From: Spirodela intermedia
Lineage: Eukaryota; Streptophyta; Magnoliopsida; Alismatales; Araceae
Length of the DNA stretch: 64,000 bases
Direction of reading: 5' to 3'
Assembly: GCA_902729315.2 (NCBI GenBank)
Contig: LR746271.1
Coordinates: 4,484,001 to 4,548,000, forward strand
Positions 43,937 to 56,188 of this stretch are shown here, one piece after another. Position numbers and translations under genes: made by a program. The first letter of the stretch is position 1, and each line of letters begins with the position of its first letter. The notes beneath the pieces are model-generated. The model made no database searches and was not told the origin of the DNA. It worked only from the letters and a program-made list of their open reading frames with translations.

Positions 43937-46042
43937 TACGATGGGTGGACGAGGAAATATGTGACTTGTTAAAGGAAGATGAAGCATTCCAAGGACACAA
44001 GGGAATTCTCTAGAGACTCTTTGGGCCTCCGGTCAGGTGGCATCTGATGCAGTATTGTGTCATTCTCAGCCGGGTCATCAGCTGAAAGGAAAGGGAGGAA
44101 CTGGTCGAAAGAAACAGCTACAGTAGAACCAATCTCCGACAGAACAGCTCAACGAAGATGACGGCAGAAAATCAACTACAATAACTGAAGAACAGCTCCC
44201 GAGCACTCAACGTCCGCAACGATAACCATAAACGCTCCGAAAAGAGCAATTTTTTTTACTATTAATTGCATTTATGGTTACTGCTTTAAACTATAAAAAT
44301 ATGCACGAGACTCAAAGACAAAGGACAGAATGCTTTTGTTTCAAGAAAGTTTATGATGAGTGATTCATCGTTGATCTTTTGATCCCATTGTCCCGGCTCG
44401 GGTTGGTCGAGAGGACCCCATTACTCTCGGTCTGGAGCCTTTCTCTTCTCCCATTCATTTTTTTTTTTTCTTGCTCTTTGTTTTCTGAGAGACCATAGGA
44501 TACCCAGTTGTTGATATTCGGCAGATCTTAAACCGTGATAAGAATATTTTTTGACGTGATAAATCTCGGTGTCCTGTCAACGGTTTTCTTAAATTGCAGA
44601 TCCTTTCGTTTCTTCAATTGCGGGTGTTTCTAGATAATTTCAAAGTCCACTCACATTCACTTTAATCTTCTGAGTGAATCTACTTGATTTTATAGTCTTC
44701 ACATTCTTTTCAAAACCATCCGCATCAGCATCGCTCTCCGCTAAGGCATTGTCTGCCGCCCAGGTGCCCTAGGCACGATCAACCTGTTGGAACTTCCGAT
44801 TTGGCGAACGTCCCACTTCAGCACTAGGGAAATAGACCTACGCTCAGACCTCTCGCCCTTGTCTCTCCCCACTTCCCGGGCTCCATATTGCTGTTCACAG
44901 CCTGTGGACGAAGCCTGCTTCTCTCCCATATTGTCGACGACCTCCAATCCGGGCGATTCACCGGGGATGGCGTGACCCTCTCGCTTTCTCCACCGTCGCG
45001 TCTGACGCACCTCCGTGAGGGAAACTCCCTAGAGGCAGAGTGACTCCGATAGTGGCACGCCGACCTCGCCCCCGCCGACAATGCCCGAAGTGGTCTTCGC
45101 TCTGGAGTCGTCCCATGAATCAGTACCACTATCTCCACAAGAAGCAGTTTGAGGAGTGTCGAAATATTTAAGGATCGGATACCACATGCCAACCCTTAAA
45201 TAGGATTGTCGAAATGGTGGTAGACGAGGTCCAGATTGTCAAACTGTACCCATGCCAAGAAATAGGAGAATCACAAAATCTAGGAAATGTCAATTTAACT
45301 GAATATTCGTCAACTAAATAAATGCCTCCGAATTATAGGAGTTACACGAGGCCTTTAAAGGGCTCTCTTAAATCTGTCCTAGAGATGCCAACCATTCTCA
45401 TATTTAATTGTCTGAAATTTCGGCCTTAAAAATAGTGAAAATGGTTAGGATCCACTCAGGTCTTTGATTAACTGTAAAACTCTAGAAACACCTGAAATAG
45501 TCAAACATAAACTTGGACCCAATGAGTAGCAAATTAGATCCTTCTTATTTTATTCACAAACTCCAGCCATGTGCTTTTTTATAGTATAGACCTTGACTGT
45601 TGTGTGGTTGACCCTGATGTCCTCATCACACTTAGTGTTAATAATTTTCTTGTAGCATTCCTTTATTATGAATTACTTAATTGATTTTTCAGAGGTTGGC
45701 TCATTAATTTATGTTCTCAAGAAATTTATTTAGTGTGAAGAGAGAATGTTTGCCAATTTTTAGGCATGTTTGAGGGTAGAACGGTGTTATAGGATGGGGA
45801 ATGACCTATGGGGTTTGAAGGTGGCATTAATATTTTGTCATTATTGTTGAATATGGGCACCTAGTTATTTTAGATGCTAGATTTTCGAACATGTTGGTTG
45901 GCTAATTTGGAAACTTTCTAAAGCAAAAAAGTCAAAGTTCATGATGTAAAGAGTGCTTTAATTGAAGTTTCCTCTATTGGGTTCTATTGAGACTAAATTC
46001 TTTCCTTCAAAATTAAAGAAATATGTATAATTATTGTAGATT
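43937..46042. other. Island sequence, no gene recognised
   Basis: A moderately GC-rich patch at 44,740-45,190 is open on both strands (122 codons on the minus strand) but shows no known domain. From 45,200 onward the sequence becomes AT-rich and then enters an LTR. Confidence 0.4.
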
Positions 46043-47762
46043 TTTTATATCTTTATTATCAAGAGTTAATAATTAATAAATAATATAGTTTTTAACCTTA
46101 ACTCATGATAAATAGACTTATATTTTTGTTAAAAGTGTGAAAGTGATTTTCAATTGATTAATGTGAATTTTTGACTAATTATGTGGTTTTATATGAATTT
46201 ATATAATTTTTCTAGTCTTATTTTTGAGATAAATAAAGAAAAATAAATTAAAATAAAAAAAATAGAAAAAGGAGGGACTTGTTGGCCAACCGGGTTATAA
46301 ATAGGTTAGAAGTGCAATCGGGGGAAGTTGTGAGCAAGGGCTTGAGCAGCTATAGACTATTGGGGGCACGCATGCACCACTCTCTTTCCACGTCACTGGT
46401 GGTCAGCCAATTGTGAGGCAAGGAGTGGTCATACACACGAGAGAAAGGGGCCCATTGCTTGAAAATATGATATTACTATATATTTATCCAAAACTTCGGC
46501 ATACAATCGATGTGGGACTAAACTTGTGTCACACCTTCCCCCCAAATAATTTAAAAGATTTTAATATCTAAACTACCCCTTAGTTATAATAGAGATAATA
46601 CCCTCATAATGTCACTGTATAAAGGTATTTTAGTACTTCAATTTCTCTCATACAGACGGGTGACCGGCACGAGTTCAAATCTATTAGAGTCAAAAACTTA
46701 TATTTTTATCTGATTAAATTACGACTTTTCTACAGATCGCTGATGAAGAATTAAGCCACTATAATTACTTGATCATTAACAAAAACCTAGTCGACATAAT
46801 TCGTAGAACATTGTTACTAAAATTGTTGAATGATTCACGATAAAAAGATCATGAATCCATAAGTAAAACATTTCTAATTAATCAATGAACAAACTATTGT
46901 CGAGAAGAGAACGATCTACTAGAAGACGAGTCATCACCTCTTGAGAATGTACTAAATGTAATAAAGAGCTTTCTCTCACTATGTAGACTTGAAGATGAAG
47001 CTCCCTAATATGTACTTCACTTCTATCTAGCTTCTCTCTATCGGGTGATAGTCACTAGAGAGTCATAAAGTTGCTATTTTTTACTTCACTAAGTGACAAC
47101 CACTGAAGATGATTTGATGTCTATTTCGTTGATCTCTAGACTTCGCATGAAGATCTACAAATTACCCACATTGTTGTTGTCCAAAAAGAGCCTTCAAGGT
47201 TATAAACACTATAGGACAATCTTCTTGAACACTCATGATTCTAATACATCATTAACGCATTACTGCTGCAATGTTAGAACTCTATTTTTCTACTTTTAAC
47301 TTAATTTTTATTTTATTAAGTAATAATTTATATGATTTAAATTTACTAAATTATCCTTCATTAAATTATGATTCTTTAGATTTTATAGATCTTAATTTGA
47401 TCAATTAAATCATTCGGCGGAACTCTATTTTCACCCGATTTACATTCGTTGGGTGATGACATCATTTTGACGTCTGGACCCTTATTTTGCTTTTTCAGAA
47501 ATTTTAAATATATTTTATTTTAATTTCTTATCTAAAATTTATAAAAAATCTTATTCTTTGAGTGAAATTTTAAAAAATTACTTGATATTATATTACATCT
47601 CTATCATTGACTTAAAAATTTTGTCACAATTTTTAGAACTTGTATTGAATTATAATTGATATATTTTTTCAGAAATACTTCTAAATATCTGAAAATTAGT
47701 ATTTTCTAGTTTTACAAATTTTAAATTTGCGTGATTTGCTATAAAATGACTAAGTCACGTCA
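46043..47762 (+). mobile_element. Solo or 5' LTR with partial decay
   Basis: A plus-strand LTR of intermediate decay. The first bases are degenerate (TATATCTTTATTATCAAGAG instead of TGATAAGTCTTCATTATC). It ends ...GTCACGTCA at 47,762 and is followed by a primer-binding-like stretch. Its 3' half is the intact form of the truncated LTRs at 5,111-6,140 and 54,990-56,014. Confidence 0.75.
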
Positions 47763-48190
47763 AATTTTGGGGCTGCTACTGGGGATGTATTACATAATAT
47801 TTAGCATTTTTCTATTTTTTTCTTAGAGTACACAAAAGATTGGTGTACACAATCTTTTTTCTTAGAGTAAATTTTTAGAACACAATTTTTAGAGTACACA
47901 ATTTTTAGAACTTGTATTGAATTATAATTGATATATTTTTTCAGAAATACTTCTAAATATCTGAAAATTAGTATTTTCTAGTTTTACAAATTTTAAATTT
48001 GCGTGATTTGCTATAAAATGACTAAGTCACGTCAAATTTTGGGGCTACTACTGGGGATGTATTACATAATATTTAGCATTTTTCTATTTTTTTCTTAGAG
48101 TACACAAAAGATTGGTGTACACAATCTTTTTTCTTAGAGTAAATTTTTAGAACACAATTTTTAGAGTACACAATTTTTAGAACTTGTATT
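47631..48190 (+). repeat. 272-bp tandem duplication across LTR end and PBS
   Basis: The unit starting TTTTAGAACTTGTATTG occurs at 47,631 and 47,903, nearly identical over 272 bp, with a third 16-bp start at 48,175-48,190. Each unit contains the last part of the LTR, its CA end, the primer-binding-like region and a palindrome (arms AAAAGATTG and CAATCTTTT around GTGTACA). Confidence 0.92.
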
Positions 48191-48540
48191 AGATTGGGCC
48201 TATAAACATATTAGATTGGCTCTTTCCATAAGATTTAGATTTTTCATTAGGCTGAAAGCTTGGGCTTCTTCCATTACTTTCAACTCATATTAAGAACTCA
48301 CCTTAAGTCCTTCCAATCAAATAATTAATAAGAAAATGTGAGAGAATCACCACTTGACTTGATAAAAGTCAAATAGGATTAGTCTCATAATATAAATAAA
48401 ATAAATAAAATAATATACATTAGAACATAAATGATAAAATATTATAATTATCATAATGAGTTGGTAACACGTTAAATTATATTATCAATCTATATATAAG
48501 ATATTAAAATATAGATGCAATTAATAATTTATAATTATCA
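48191..48540 (+). mobile_element. Fragment of the unclassified insertion
   Basis: This matches the right portion of 62,742-63,857 and, inverted, 8,920-9,250. It starts abruptly at the tandem duplication and continues into LTR sequence, as the full copies do. Confidence 0.7.
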
Positions 48541-48830
48541 ATCTTTAGACTTTGTAAAAAGATCTAAAGATTGCCTATGTCATCTTTGTCTAAGGAGAGC
48601 CTTTAAGGTAATGGATACTGCACAACAATCATCTCAAATGCTTAGGATTTTGATAGATCATTGATGCATCATCATTGAAATGCTAAAACTTAATTTTACC
48701 ATTTTTTAATTAGTTCAACTTCTACTACCATTTTTTAGACTTCCAAATGAGATCGAGTGAATGTCCAAGTTGTCTATGTCCAAAAAGATCCTTTGAAGTT
48801 GTAGACATCGCCTAATTGGAATGCTATGTA
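48541..48830 (+). mobile_element. B-type LTR fragment
   Basis: A short LTR piece containing the TAGACTTTGTAAAAAGATC box and the following region. It is the inverse of 8,645-8,919. Confidence 0.65.
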
Positions 48831-49433
48831 AGTTGCAATCTCAATATGAAATTAAATGTCAACCCAAGGCCTAATTGGAATTGGTACTGTTATCTAGAGT
48901 AATGTTTAGACATTGCATTTTATTAACTTGATCTATTTACATCTTTGTACATGATCTTCTACTTCCTTCTCTAATTGAAGTGAAAAATAGTATTCTTCTA
49001 CTAGTTGTTATGGTATCATACCCTAAATGTCCTTCTAGTGCTCCATATAATTCTTAGACAATTTTTTAGTATCACCATATTCTATTAATGCATAAATAAT
49101 TTCCACAAAAAAAGCATAGTTTATGTACATGAAATCATCTAGTTAATAAACCCATCATATAGGCTTCCCAAATTTAGCCAAAATTTCATCACTTTTGTAT
49201 CGAGCTTTCAAGGATAAAATATTTATTTGGGGGACAAGGGGGGGGGGGAAGAGGGGAGTCAATGGTGCTTCAAAGGTCACAAACCATTGTATCATTCTAC
49301 TAAGTTGATTTACATTGCATTTGAGTCCTCTCTTATAAAAAAAATTTCTAATAAATGTAACCCATTTATGATGAATTAAATGAATATTTATTTGAATATT
49401 AGTAATGGTTAGTTGTTGGTGAGTGATAAGTCT
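48831..49433. other. PreP flank, right arm, nothing recognised
   Basis: Inverse of 8,208-8,640 up to about 49,255, including a G-rich run near 49,231-49,252. After that come about 170 bp absent from the left arm. No coding feature is visible. Confidence 0.45.
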
Positions 49434-51052
49434 TCATTATCATGAGTTAATAATTAGTAAATAATATAGTTTTAGCCTTAACTCATGATAAATAGACTTA
49501 TATTTGTGTTAAAGAATGATTTTTGGTTTTCAATTGATTAACGTGAATTTTTGGGTAATTATGTGATTTTATACGATTTTTACAGTCTTACTTTTGAGAT
49601 AAATGAAGAACAAATAAAAATAAAAATACTGCAAAAATGGGGGGACCCACCGGCCAGCCGGGCCCGCAAGCGGGTTGGAAGCGCAGTCAGGGAGTAAGCC
49701 GCGAGTAGGGGCTCGAGCGGCTTGGCTTGGGGACCGACAAGACATGCGTACGCCACTCCCCTTCCATGTCACCAATGGCCAGCCGGCTGTGGGGCAAGGA
49801 GTGGTCGTACACGCGAGAGAAGGGACTTTGCTCACAAAGCTAACATTACTATATATTCGCCCGAAAAATCGGCGTACAACTGATGCGGGACTAAACCCTC
49901 GTCACACCTTCCTCAGAAGAGGCGGGCGACCAACACGGGTTCGAATCCTCCCAGAGTCGAAAATTCATATATTTTTATCTAATTATTGCGACTTTCCTGC
50001 AGATCGTCGGTGAAGGATTAAGCAACGAGAATCACTGGATCATCGGTAAAAATCTCGTCAACATGATTCGCAGAGCATTGCTACTAAAATTGTTGAATGA
50101 TTTGTGATAAAAGGATTGCGAATCCATCGAGTAAATCATCTCCGATTGATCGACGAACAAGCCATCGTCGGGAAGAGGACGATCCGCCAGGAGACCAGTC
50201 GCCACTTCCTGAGAGCGTACCAGATGCGATGAAGAGCCTCCTCTTGTTGTGCGGACCTGAGGATGAAGCTCACTAACACGCGCCCCACCTTCATCCAGCT
50301 CCTCTCCGTTAGGTGACAGCCGCCAGAGAGCCGCAAAGTCGCCATTTTTCCGCTCCGCCGGGTGACAGCTGTCGGAGACGATTCGACGACCCACTTCATT
50401 GATCTCTAGACTTCGCGAGAAGATCTAGAGATTGCCCACGTCGTCTTTGTCCAAGGAGAGCCTTCGAGGCCGTGGACACTGCACGACGATCCTCCCGAAT
50501 GCTCAAGATTCCGGTGCATTGCCGACGCACCGCCGTTGCGACGCCGGAACTCTGTTTTCCTACTTTCAATTTAATTTACGCTTCATTTAGTGATACTTTG
50601 TGTGATTTTAATTTACCAAACTATACTTCGTTCAATTACGATTATTCTGGCTTTTACAGATCTTAATTTGATTAATTAAGTCGAATGTAATCGCTTACGT
50701 AAGAATCACCGGGTGGAACTCTGTTTCCGCTATTCGCTGGGCGTTGACGTCATCCTGACGTCCGCACCCTTATTTCCTTTTTTTCGTGAATTTTAAATAT
50801 ATATCCTTTTTATTTCCTAGTATAAAATTCGTAAGAAAATCGTATTCATTGAGAAAAATTCTGAATAATTACCAGATATTATATTACATCCTTGTAATTG
50901 ACCTGGAAAATTACAACTATTTTTGGATTTTTTATTGAATTATAATTGATATATATATTTAAAAATACTTCTAAATATCCAAAATTTCGTATTTTCTAGT
51001 TTTATAAATTTTATATTTGTGCGATTTAATATACAACGACTGAGTCACGTCA
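49434..51052 (+). mobile_element. A-type solo LTR
   Basis: A 1,619-bp LTR with TG...CA ends and a perfect target duplication GTGAG (49,429-49,433 and 51,053-51,057). It contains a TTCGAA box GGTTCGAATCC at 49,938-49,948, and on the minus strand a two-mismatch upstream element (49,881-49,891) 25 bp before TATATA (49,850-49,855). There is no internal region. Confidence 0.93.
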
Positions 51053-51653
51053 GTGAGCATAAATAGTATAAATTAAATTTAATAAGATAACATTCCACAT
51101 CTATAAGGGTTTCTTTGAAACCATAAAATTTGAACTAATTGGTAGTTTTATTTTTACTATAAAAGTCATATGATGGCTGCATTGGAATAATGACTTGTAC
51201 TCTAATTATTACATCACATTTGAAATAAAATAGTTTTTGAAATATTTGCTGTGTTTATATGGGAAGAGAGTAATTTATCATTTAGTAGAACTCATACTAG
51301 CTTCTTTTACCAAAGAACTTTTTGCCATTTTTGTGGAATTATTGATCAAAGTTTAGTGATAAATTTTAAAATGAAAAGGAGACAATATTTGTAAACTATT
51401 CTTCAAATTGGATTTCTTTTCTAGCAATCATTCTTGGATTGATTGAACCATCTGTTTATTCTTACCATCCCATTCACACTCAGTAATCCTAAGTTAACTA
51501 GACTTTAACTATTCCTAAAATAGCAGTATAGTATAAAATATTATCACATCTTTCTCTTAGGTCCCTAATAGGCTACTAAGTTCACAAATATATATTCTTC
51601 GAATTAAAAATTATCACATGTTTTAAAATTAAAATTTTGTGAAAAAAACAAAC
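51053..51653. other. PreP intron or flank, no gene seen
   Basis: AT-rich sequence between the solo LTR and PreP exon c. From about 51,290 it is the inverse of 7,841-8,200; before that it has no counterpart in the left arm. Confidence 0.45.
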
Positions 51654-52640
51654 CTTGAATTCTTCGAAAGTCAATTTGGGAATAAATTTGGGATCACCAG
51701 CACTGTCAACACCATATGCATTATTAGGAAAGAGAGCCTACAGGGCATTAAACATTATTATAGATGATATCAAGAAATATAAAAACCTAGGCGAGAAATG
51801 AAAAAAGAAAAATAATACGTAACGTTTCATTCCTCATACTATAATTCTCAAAGATGGAAAAAAATATTATCCCGAGCAAGTGTAAAAACCTATATTCTGG
51901 ATATAGAGTAATCTAGAATGAAAGCCTAGTATAAAACACCTAAAAGATACAATAGGCCAGTGACTAGCGAACTCCAAAAAGATTGAAAATTCGGTCAAAT
52001 CCAAAAATCCACAACTATTCAGGTGCAGATAAAAAATTCAATGTACATTGGATCAAATTTGTGAAATAAATTCATTGTTAAATAATAATTCTGTGAAATA
52101 ATGGATATGCATCAGACCCTAGACCCTTGTCATTAGTTTTTGTACATCTAGATACTAACCCAGAAGGAACTATCAGTTTTTGTACATAAAAGAATTAAGT
52201 AAATTGGAATTTCCCACCAATGCCATTTCTATTTAACCAGATCCCTGAAAGTAGTCTTAATGTCAATTTCACAAAGGGTTTCAAGGGAGCTTGCTTGTTG
52301 ACACACTCTACCAAGTATATTATTAGGCTCTGAATAAGCCCCCTTCATTTCATTTAAAACCCCACCTGAAATTTGAGGTAATAAAATTTTTAAAATGTAA
52401 AGATAGAGTAGAATCATCACTCGAGTATTGAGCATGGTCATCAACAAGACAACCTTCAGTATCATGGAAGGGGGAATTCTACAGCACTATAACAATTATA
52501 TGATACCTTTAAAGGATATCTCCTCAGAGGGATCATTAAGCTCATAATGCCATCCCTCCTATTTAAAAATATTTGAAAATCCTCTACGCATTTAGGAAAG
52601 AAGATAGTGTCCAGGCCACATCAACCAAATTATAGAAATC
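51654..52640 (-). pseudogene. PREP: PreP internal exons, inverted copy
   Basis: Minus-strand copy of 6,858-7,840. Exon a is 52,507-52,640, exon b 52,295-52,365 and exon c 51,654-51,737. Exon a keeps the conserved tryptophan codon that is TGA in the left copy, but a small length change shifts its frame. Exon b encodes LNEMKGAYSEPNNILGR, and its last base before the GC donor has changed (CAA instead of CAG). Exon c is intact. Upstream catalytic exons are absent, so it is not functional. Confidence 0.85.
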
Positions 52641-52669
52641 CTAGAGAAATTTTTTGAATCTAAGTGAAA

Positions 52670-53334
52670 GTACAGAAAAAGTCAAGCCACACAGCTACTA
52701 AATCATGAAGATCATGAAGTGAAAATATGTAAAATCAAATTCATGTTATCTATCATGTATCCATAGAGTATTCCAACATTTCATGCCACTAAATCATTCT
52801 TTTAACTCAATAATAATCTTCCTAGTATCTTTTGGTATCAATCAATTTAATTGATTTAATTTTTAGTACATGTAATATGATGTAAGAAATTTTTAAATTA
52901 GATACTTCTGACAATTCTACTTTTGTTTTTAGTAATAATTAATTTGTCAAAAATAAATCAAAACTATCTTCTTTATAGTTGTAATTTTGAATTTCAGTAA
53001 TATATGTCTAGGGGATTGAAATGTGGGAAAAGGGTCTCTAGAATTTCAAATTTTGGACTATTTTTGACAATCTATTGTTCCTAATAGAAAACTAGAAAAT
53101 AGATTTCGTACTTTTTCCGATTTATTTTTTTAGTTGTTATTCTATGTGAGCATGAAAAAATGCAAACACATGTTCTTAATCACCCTCCTTCAGTACGCTC
53201 CAATCCTTGCCTTGCTGCATTTCGTTTCTTTTTTTTTCAAGTTTTTCTTTAAGAAGAAAATAAAACATGAGTTAATTTTTTTTGTGTACTCTAAGAAAAA
53301 AATAGAAAAATACTAAATATTATGTAATACATCC
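52670..53334 (-). mobile_element. Internally deleted Athila-type remnant, right arm
   Basis: Inverse of 6,141-6,830, with the same internal deletion joining leader to 3' sequence. It is interrupted at 53,334 by a solo LTR and ends at 54,989. Confidence 0.7.
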
Positions 53335-54964
53335 TGACGTGACTCAGTCGTTGTATGTTAAATCAGGCAAATATAAAATTTATAAAACTAGAAAATACGA
53401 ATTTTCGGATATTTAGAAGTATTTCTAAATAAATATATCAATTATAAAAAAATTTCCAAAAATAGCGGTAATTTTCCAAGTCGATCACAGGGATGTAATA
53501 TAATATCTGGTAATTATTCAGAATTTTTCTCAATGAATACGATTTTCTTACAAATTTAATACTAGGAAATAAAAAGGAAATATATTTAAAATTCACGAAA
53601 AAAAAGGAAATAAGGGTACAGGTGTCAGGATGACATCAGCGCCAGGCGAACGTGAATCAAGCAGAAACAGAGTTCCGCCCGGTGATTCTTACGTAAGCGA
53701 TTACAAATGACTTAATTAATGAAATTAAGATCTGTAAAAGCTGGAAGAATCGTAATTTAACGAAGTATAGTTTGGTAAATTAAAATCACACAAAGTATCA
53801 CTAAATAAAGCGTAAATTAAATTGAAACCAGGAAAACAGAGTTCCGACGTCGCGACGGCGATGCGTTGGCGATGCACCGGAATCCTAAGCGTTCGGGAGG
53901 ATCGTCGTGTAGTTTCCACGGCCTCGAAGGCTCTCCTTGGACAAAGACGACGTGGGCAATCTCTAGATCTTCTCGCGAAGCCTAGAGATCAATGAAGTGG
54001 GTCGTCGAATCGTCTCCGACGGCTGTCACCTAGCGGAGCGGAAAAATGGCGACTTTGTGGCTCTCCGGCGGCTGTCACCCGACAGAGAGGCGCTGAATGG
54101 AGGTGGCGCGCGTGTCAGGGAGCTTCATCCTCAGGTCCGCACAACAAGAGGAGGCTCTTCATTGCATCTGGTACGCTCTCAAGAGGTGGCGACTGGTCTC
54201 CCGCGGATCGTCCTCTTCCCGACGACGGCTTGTTCGTCGATCAATCGGAGATGATTTACTCGATGGATTTGCGATCCTTTTATCGCGAATCGTTCAACAA
54301 TTTTAGTAGCAATGCTCCGTGAATCGCGTTGACAAGATTTTCGCCGATGATCCAGCGATTCTCGTTGCTTAATCCTTCACCGGCGATCTGCAGGAAAGTT
54401 GCGATAATCAGATAAAAATATATGAATTTTGACTCTGGGAGGATTCGAACCCACGCCGGTCGCCCCCACCTCTTCTGAGGAAGGTATGGGTTTAGTCCCG
54501 CATCGGTTGTACGCCGAGTTTTCGGGCGAATATATAGTAATGTTAGCTTCGTGAGCAAAGTCCCTTCTCTAGTGTGTACGACCACTCCTTGCCCCACAGC
54601 CGGCTGGCCACCGGTGACGTGGAAGGGAAGTGGCGTACGCGTGCCTATTGGTCCCAAAGCCAAGCCGCTCGAGCCCTTGCTCGCGGCTTACTCCCTGACT
54701 GTGCTTCCGACCCGCTTGCGGGCACGGCTGGCCGGCGGGTCCCCTCATTTTTGTAATATTTTTATTTTTATTTCTTGTTCTTCATTTATCTCAAAAGTAA
54801 GACTGTAAAAATCGTATAAACTCACATAATTACCCAAAAATTCACGTTAATCAATTGAAAACCAAAAATCATTCTTTAACACAAATATAAGTCTATTTAT
54901 CATGAGTTAAGGCTAAAACTATATTATTTACTAATTATTAACTCATGATAATGAAGACTTATCA
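53335..54964 (-). mobile_element. A-type solo LTR, younger than the duplication
   Basis: A 1,630-bp minus-strand LTR with TG...CA ends and a perfect target duplication CATCC (53,330-53,334 and 54,965-54,969). The inverted partner near 6,165-6,180 has the uninterrupted site TACATCCC on its complementary strand. The insertion therefore happened after the duplication. Confidence 0.93.
54495..54752 (+). promoter_or_regulatory. U6-like promoter and short RNA candidate, LTR antisense
   Basis: GTCCCGCATCG at 54,495-54,505 (one mismatch to the upstream element) lies 25 bp before TATATA at 54,531. GACCCGCTTGCGGGC and the following GC-rich arm precede a T5 run at 54,748-54,752. The predicted start is near 54,560. 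Confidence 0.4.
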
Positions 54965-54989
54965 CATCCCTAGTAGCAACCTCAAAATT

Positions 54990-56014
54990 TGACATGACTT
55001 AGTCATTTTATAGCAAATCACGCAAATTTAAAATGTGTAGAACTAGAAAATACTAATTTTCAGATATTTAAAAGTATTTCTGAAAAAATATATCAATTAT
55101 AATTCAATACAAGTTCTAAAATAGTGACAAAATTTTTAAGTCAATCATAGAGATGTAATATAATATCAAGTAATCTTTTTGAATTTTACTCAAAGAATAA
55201 GATTTTTTATAAATTTTAGATAAGAAATGAAAATAAAATATATTTAAAATTTGTGAAAAAGAAAAATAAGGGTCTGGACGTCAAAATGATGTCATCACCT
55301 GACGAATGTAAATCAGGTGAAAATAGAGTTCTGCCAAATGATTCTTATGTAAGAGATTACAAATGATTTAATTGATCAAATTAAGATTTATTAAATCTAA
55401 AGAATCATAATTTAATGAAGGATAATTTAGTAAATTTAAATCACATAAATTATTACTTAATAAAATAAAAATTAAGTTAAAAGTAGAAACATAGACTTCC
55501 AACATTACAACAGTAATGCGTTAACGATGTACTAGAATCATGAGTGTTTGAGAAGATTGTCATATAGTGTCTATAACCTTGAAGGCTCTTTTTGGACAAC
55601 AACAATGTGGGTAATTTGTAGATCTTCATGCGAAGTCTAGAGATCAACGAAATAGACATCAAATCATCTTCAATGGTTGTCACTTAGTGAAGTAAAAAAT
55701 AGCAACTTTATGACTCTCTAGTGACTATCACCCGATAGAGAGAAGCTAGATAGAAGTGAAGCACATATTAGGGAGCTTCATCTTCAAGTCTACATAGCAA
55801 GAGAAAGCTCTTTATTACATTTAGTACATTCTCAAGAGGTGATGACTCGTCTTCTAGTAGATCGTTCTCTTCCCAACAATAGTTTGTTCATTGATTAATT
55901 AGAAATGTTTACTTATGAATTCATGATCTTTTTATCATGAATCATTCAACAATTTTAGTAACAATGTTCTACGAATTATGTCGACTAGGTTTTCGTTAAT
56001 GATCAAGTAATTAT
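54990..56014 (-). mobile_element. Truncated B-type LTR, right arm
   Basis: Inverse of 5,111-6,140: the 3' part of an LTR whose end is at 54,990, fused at about 56,014 to the PreP last exon. Confidence 0.75.
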
Positions 56015-56188
56015 AGTGGTTGTGGTATCTATTGACGATGTGGCCAAAGCAAATGAGGAGAAGGGCGGGTTCTTTGAAGTCAAGAAGGTTCTGTGACCAC
56101 AAACATGACTCATGTTATGTTTCTCTCACTTATTCTCTCTCTAATAGTAGAACTATAGCAGCCTATTTAACCTTAAACTATGGCCTAT
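56015..56188 (+). pseudogene. PREP: PreP last-exon fragment, right arm
   Basis: Reads VSIDDVAKANEEKGGFFEVK then KVL and TGA at 56,093-56,095, followed by 3' UTR to 56,188, where element #4 begins. The fusion to the LTR on its left is the same as at 5,110. Too short to function. Confidence 0.82.
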
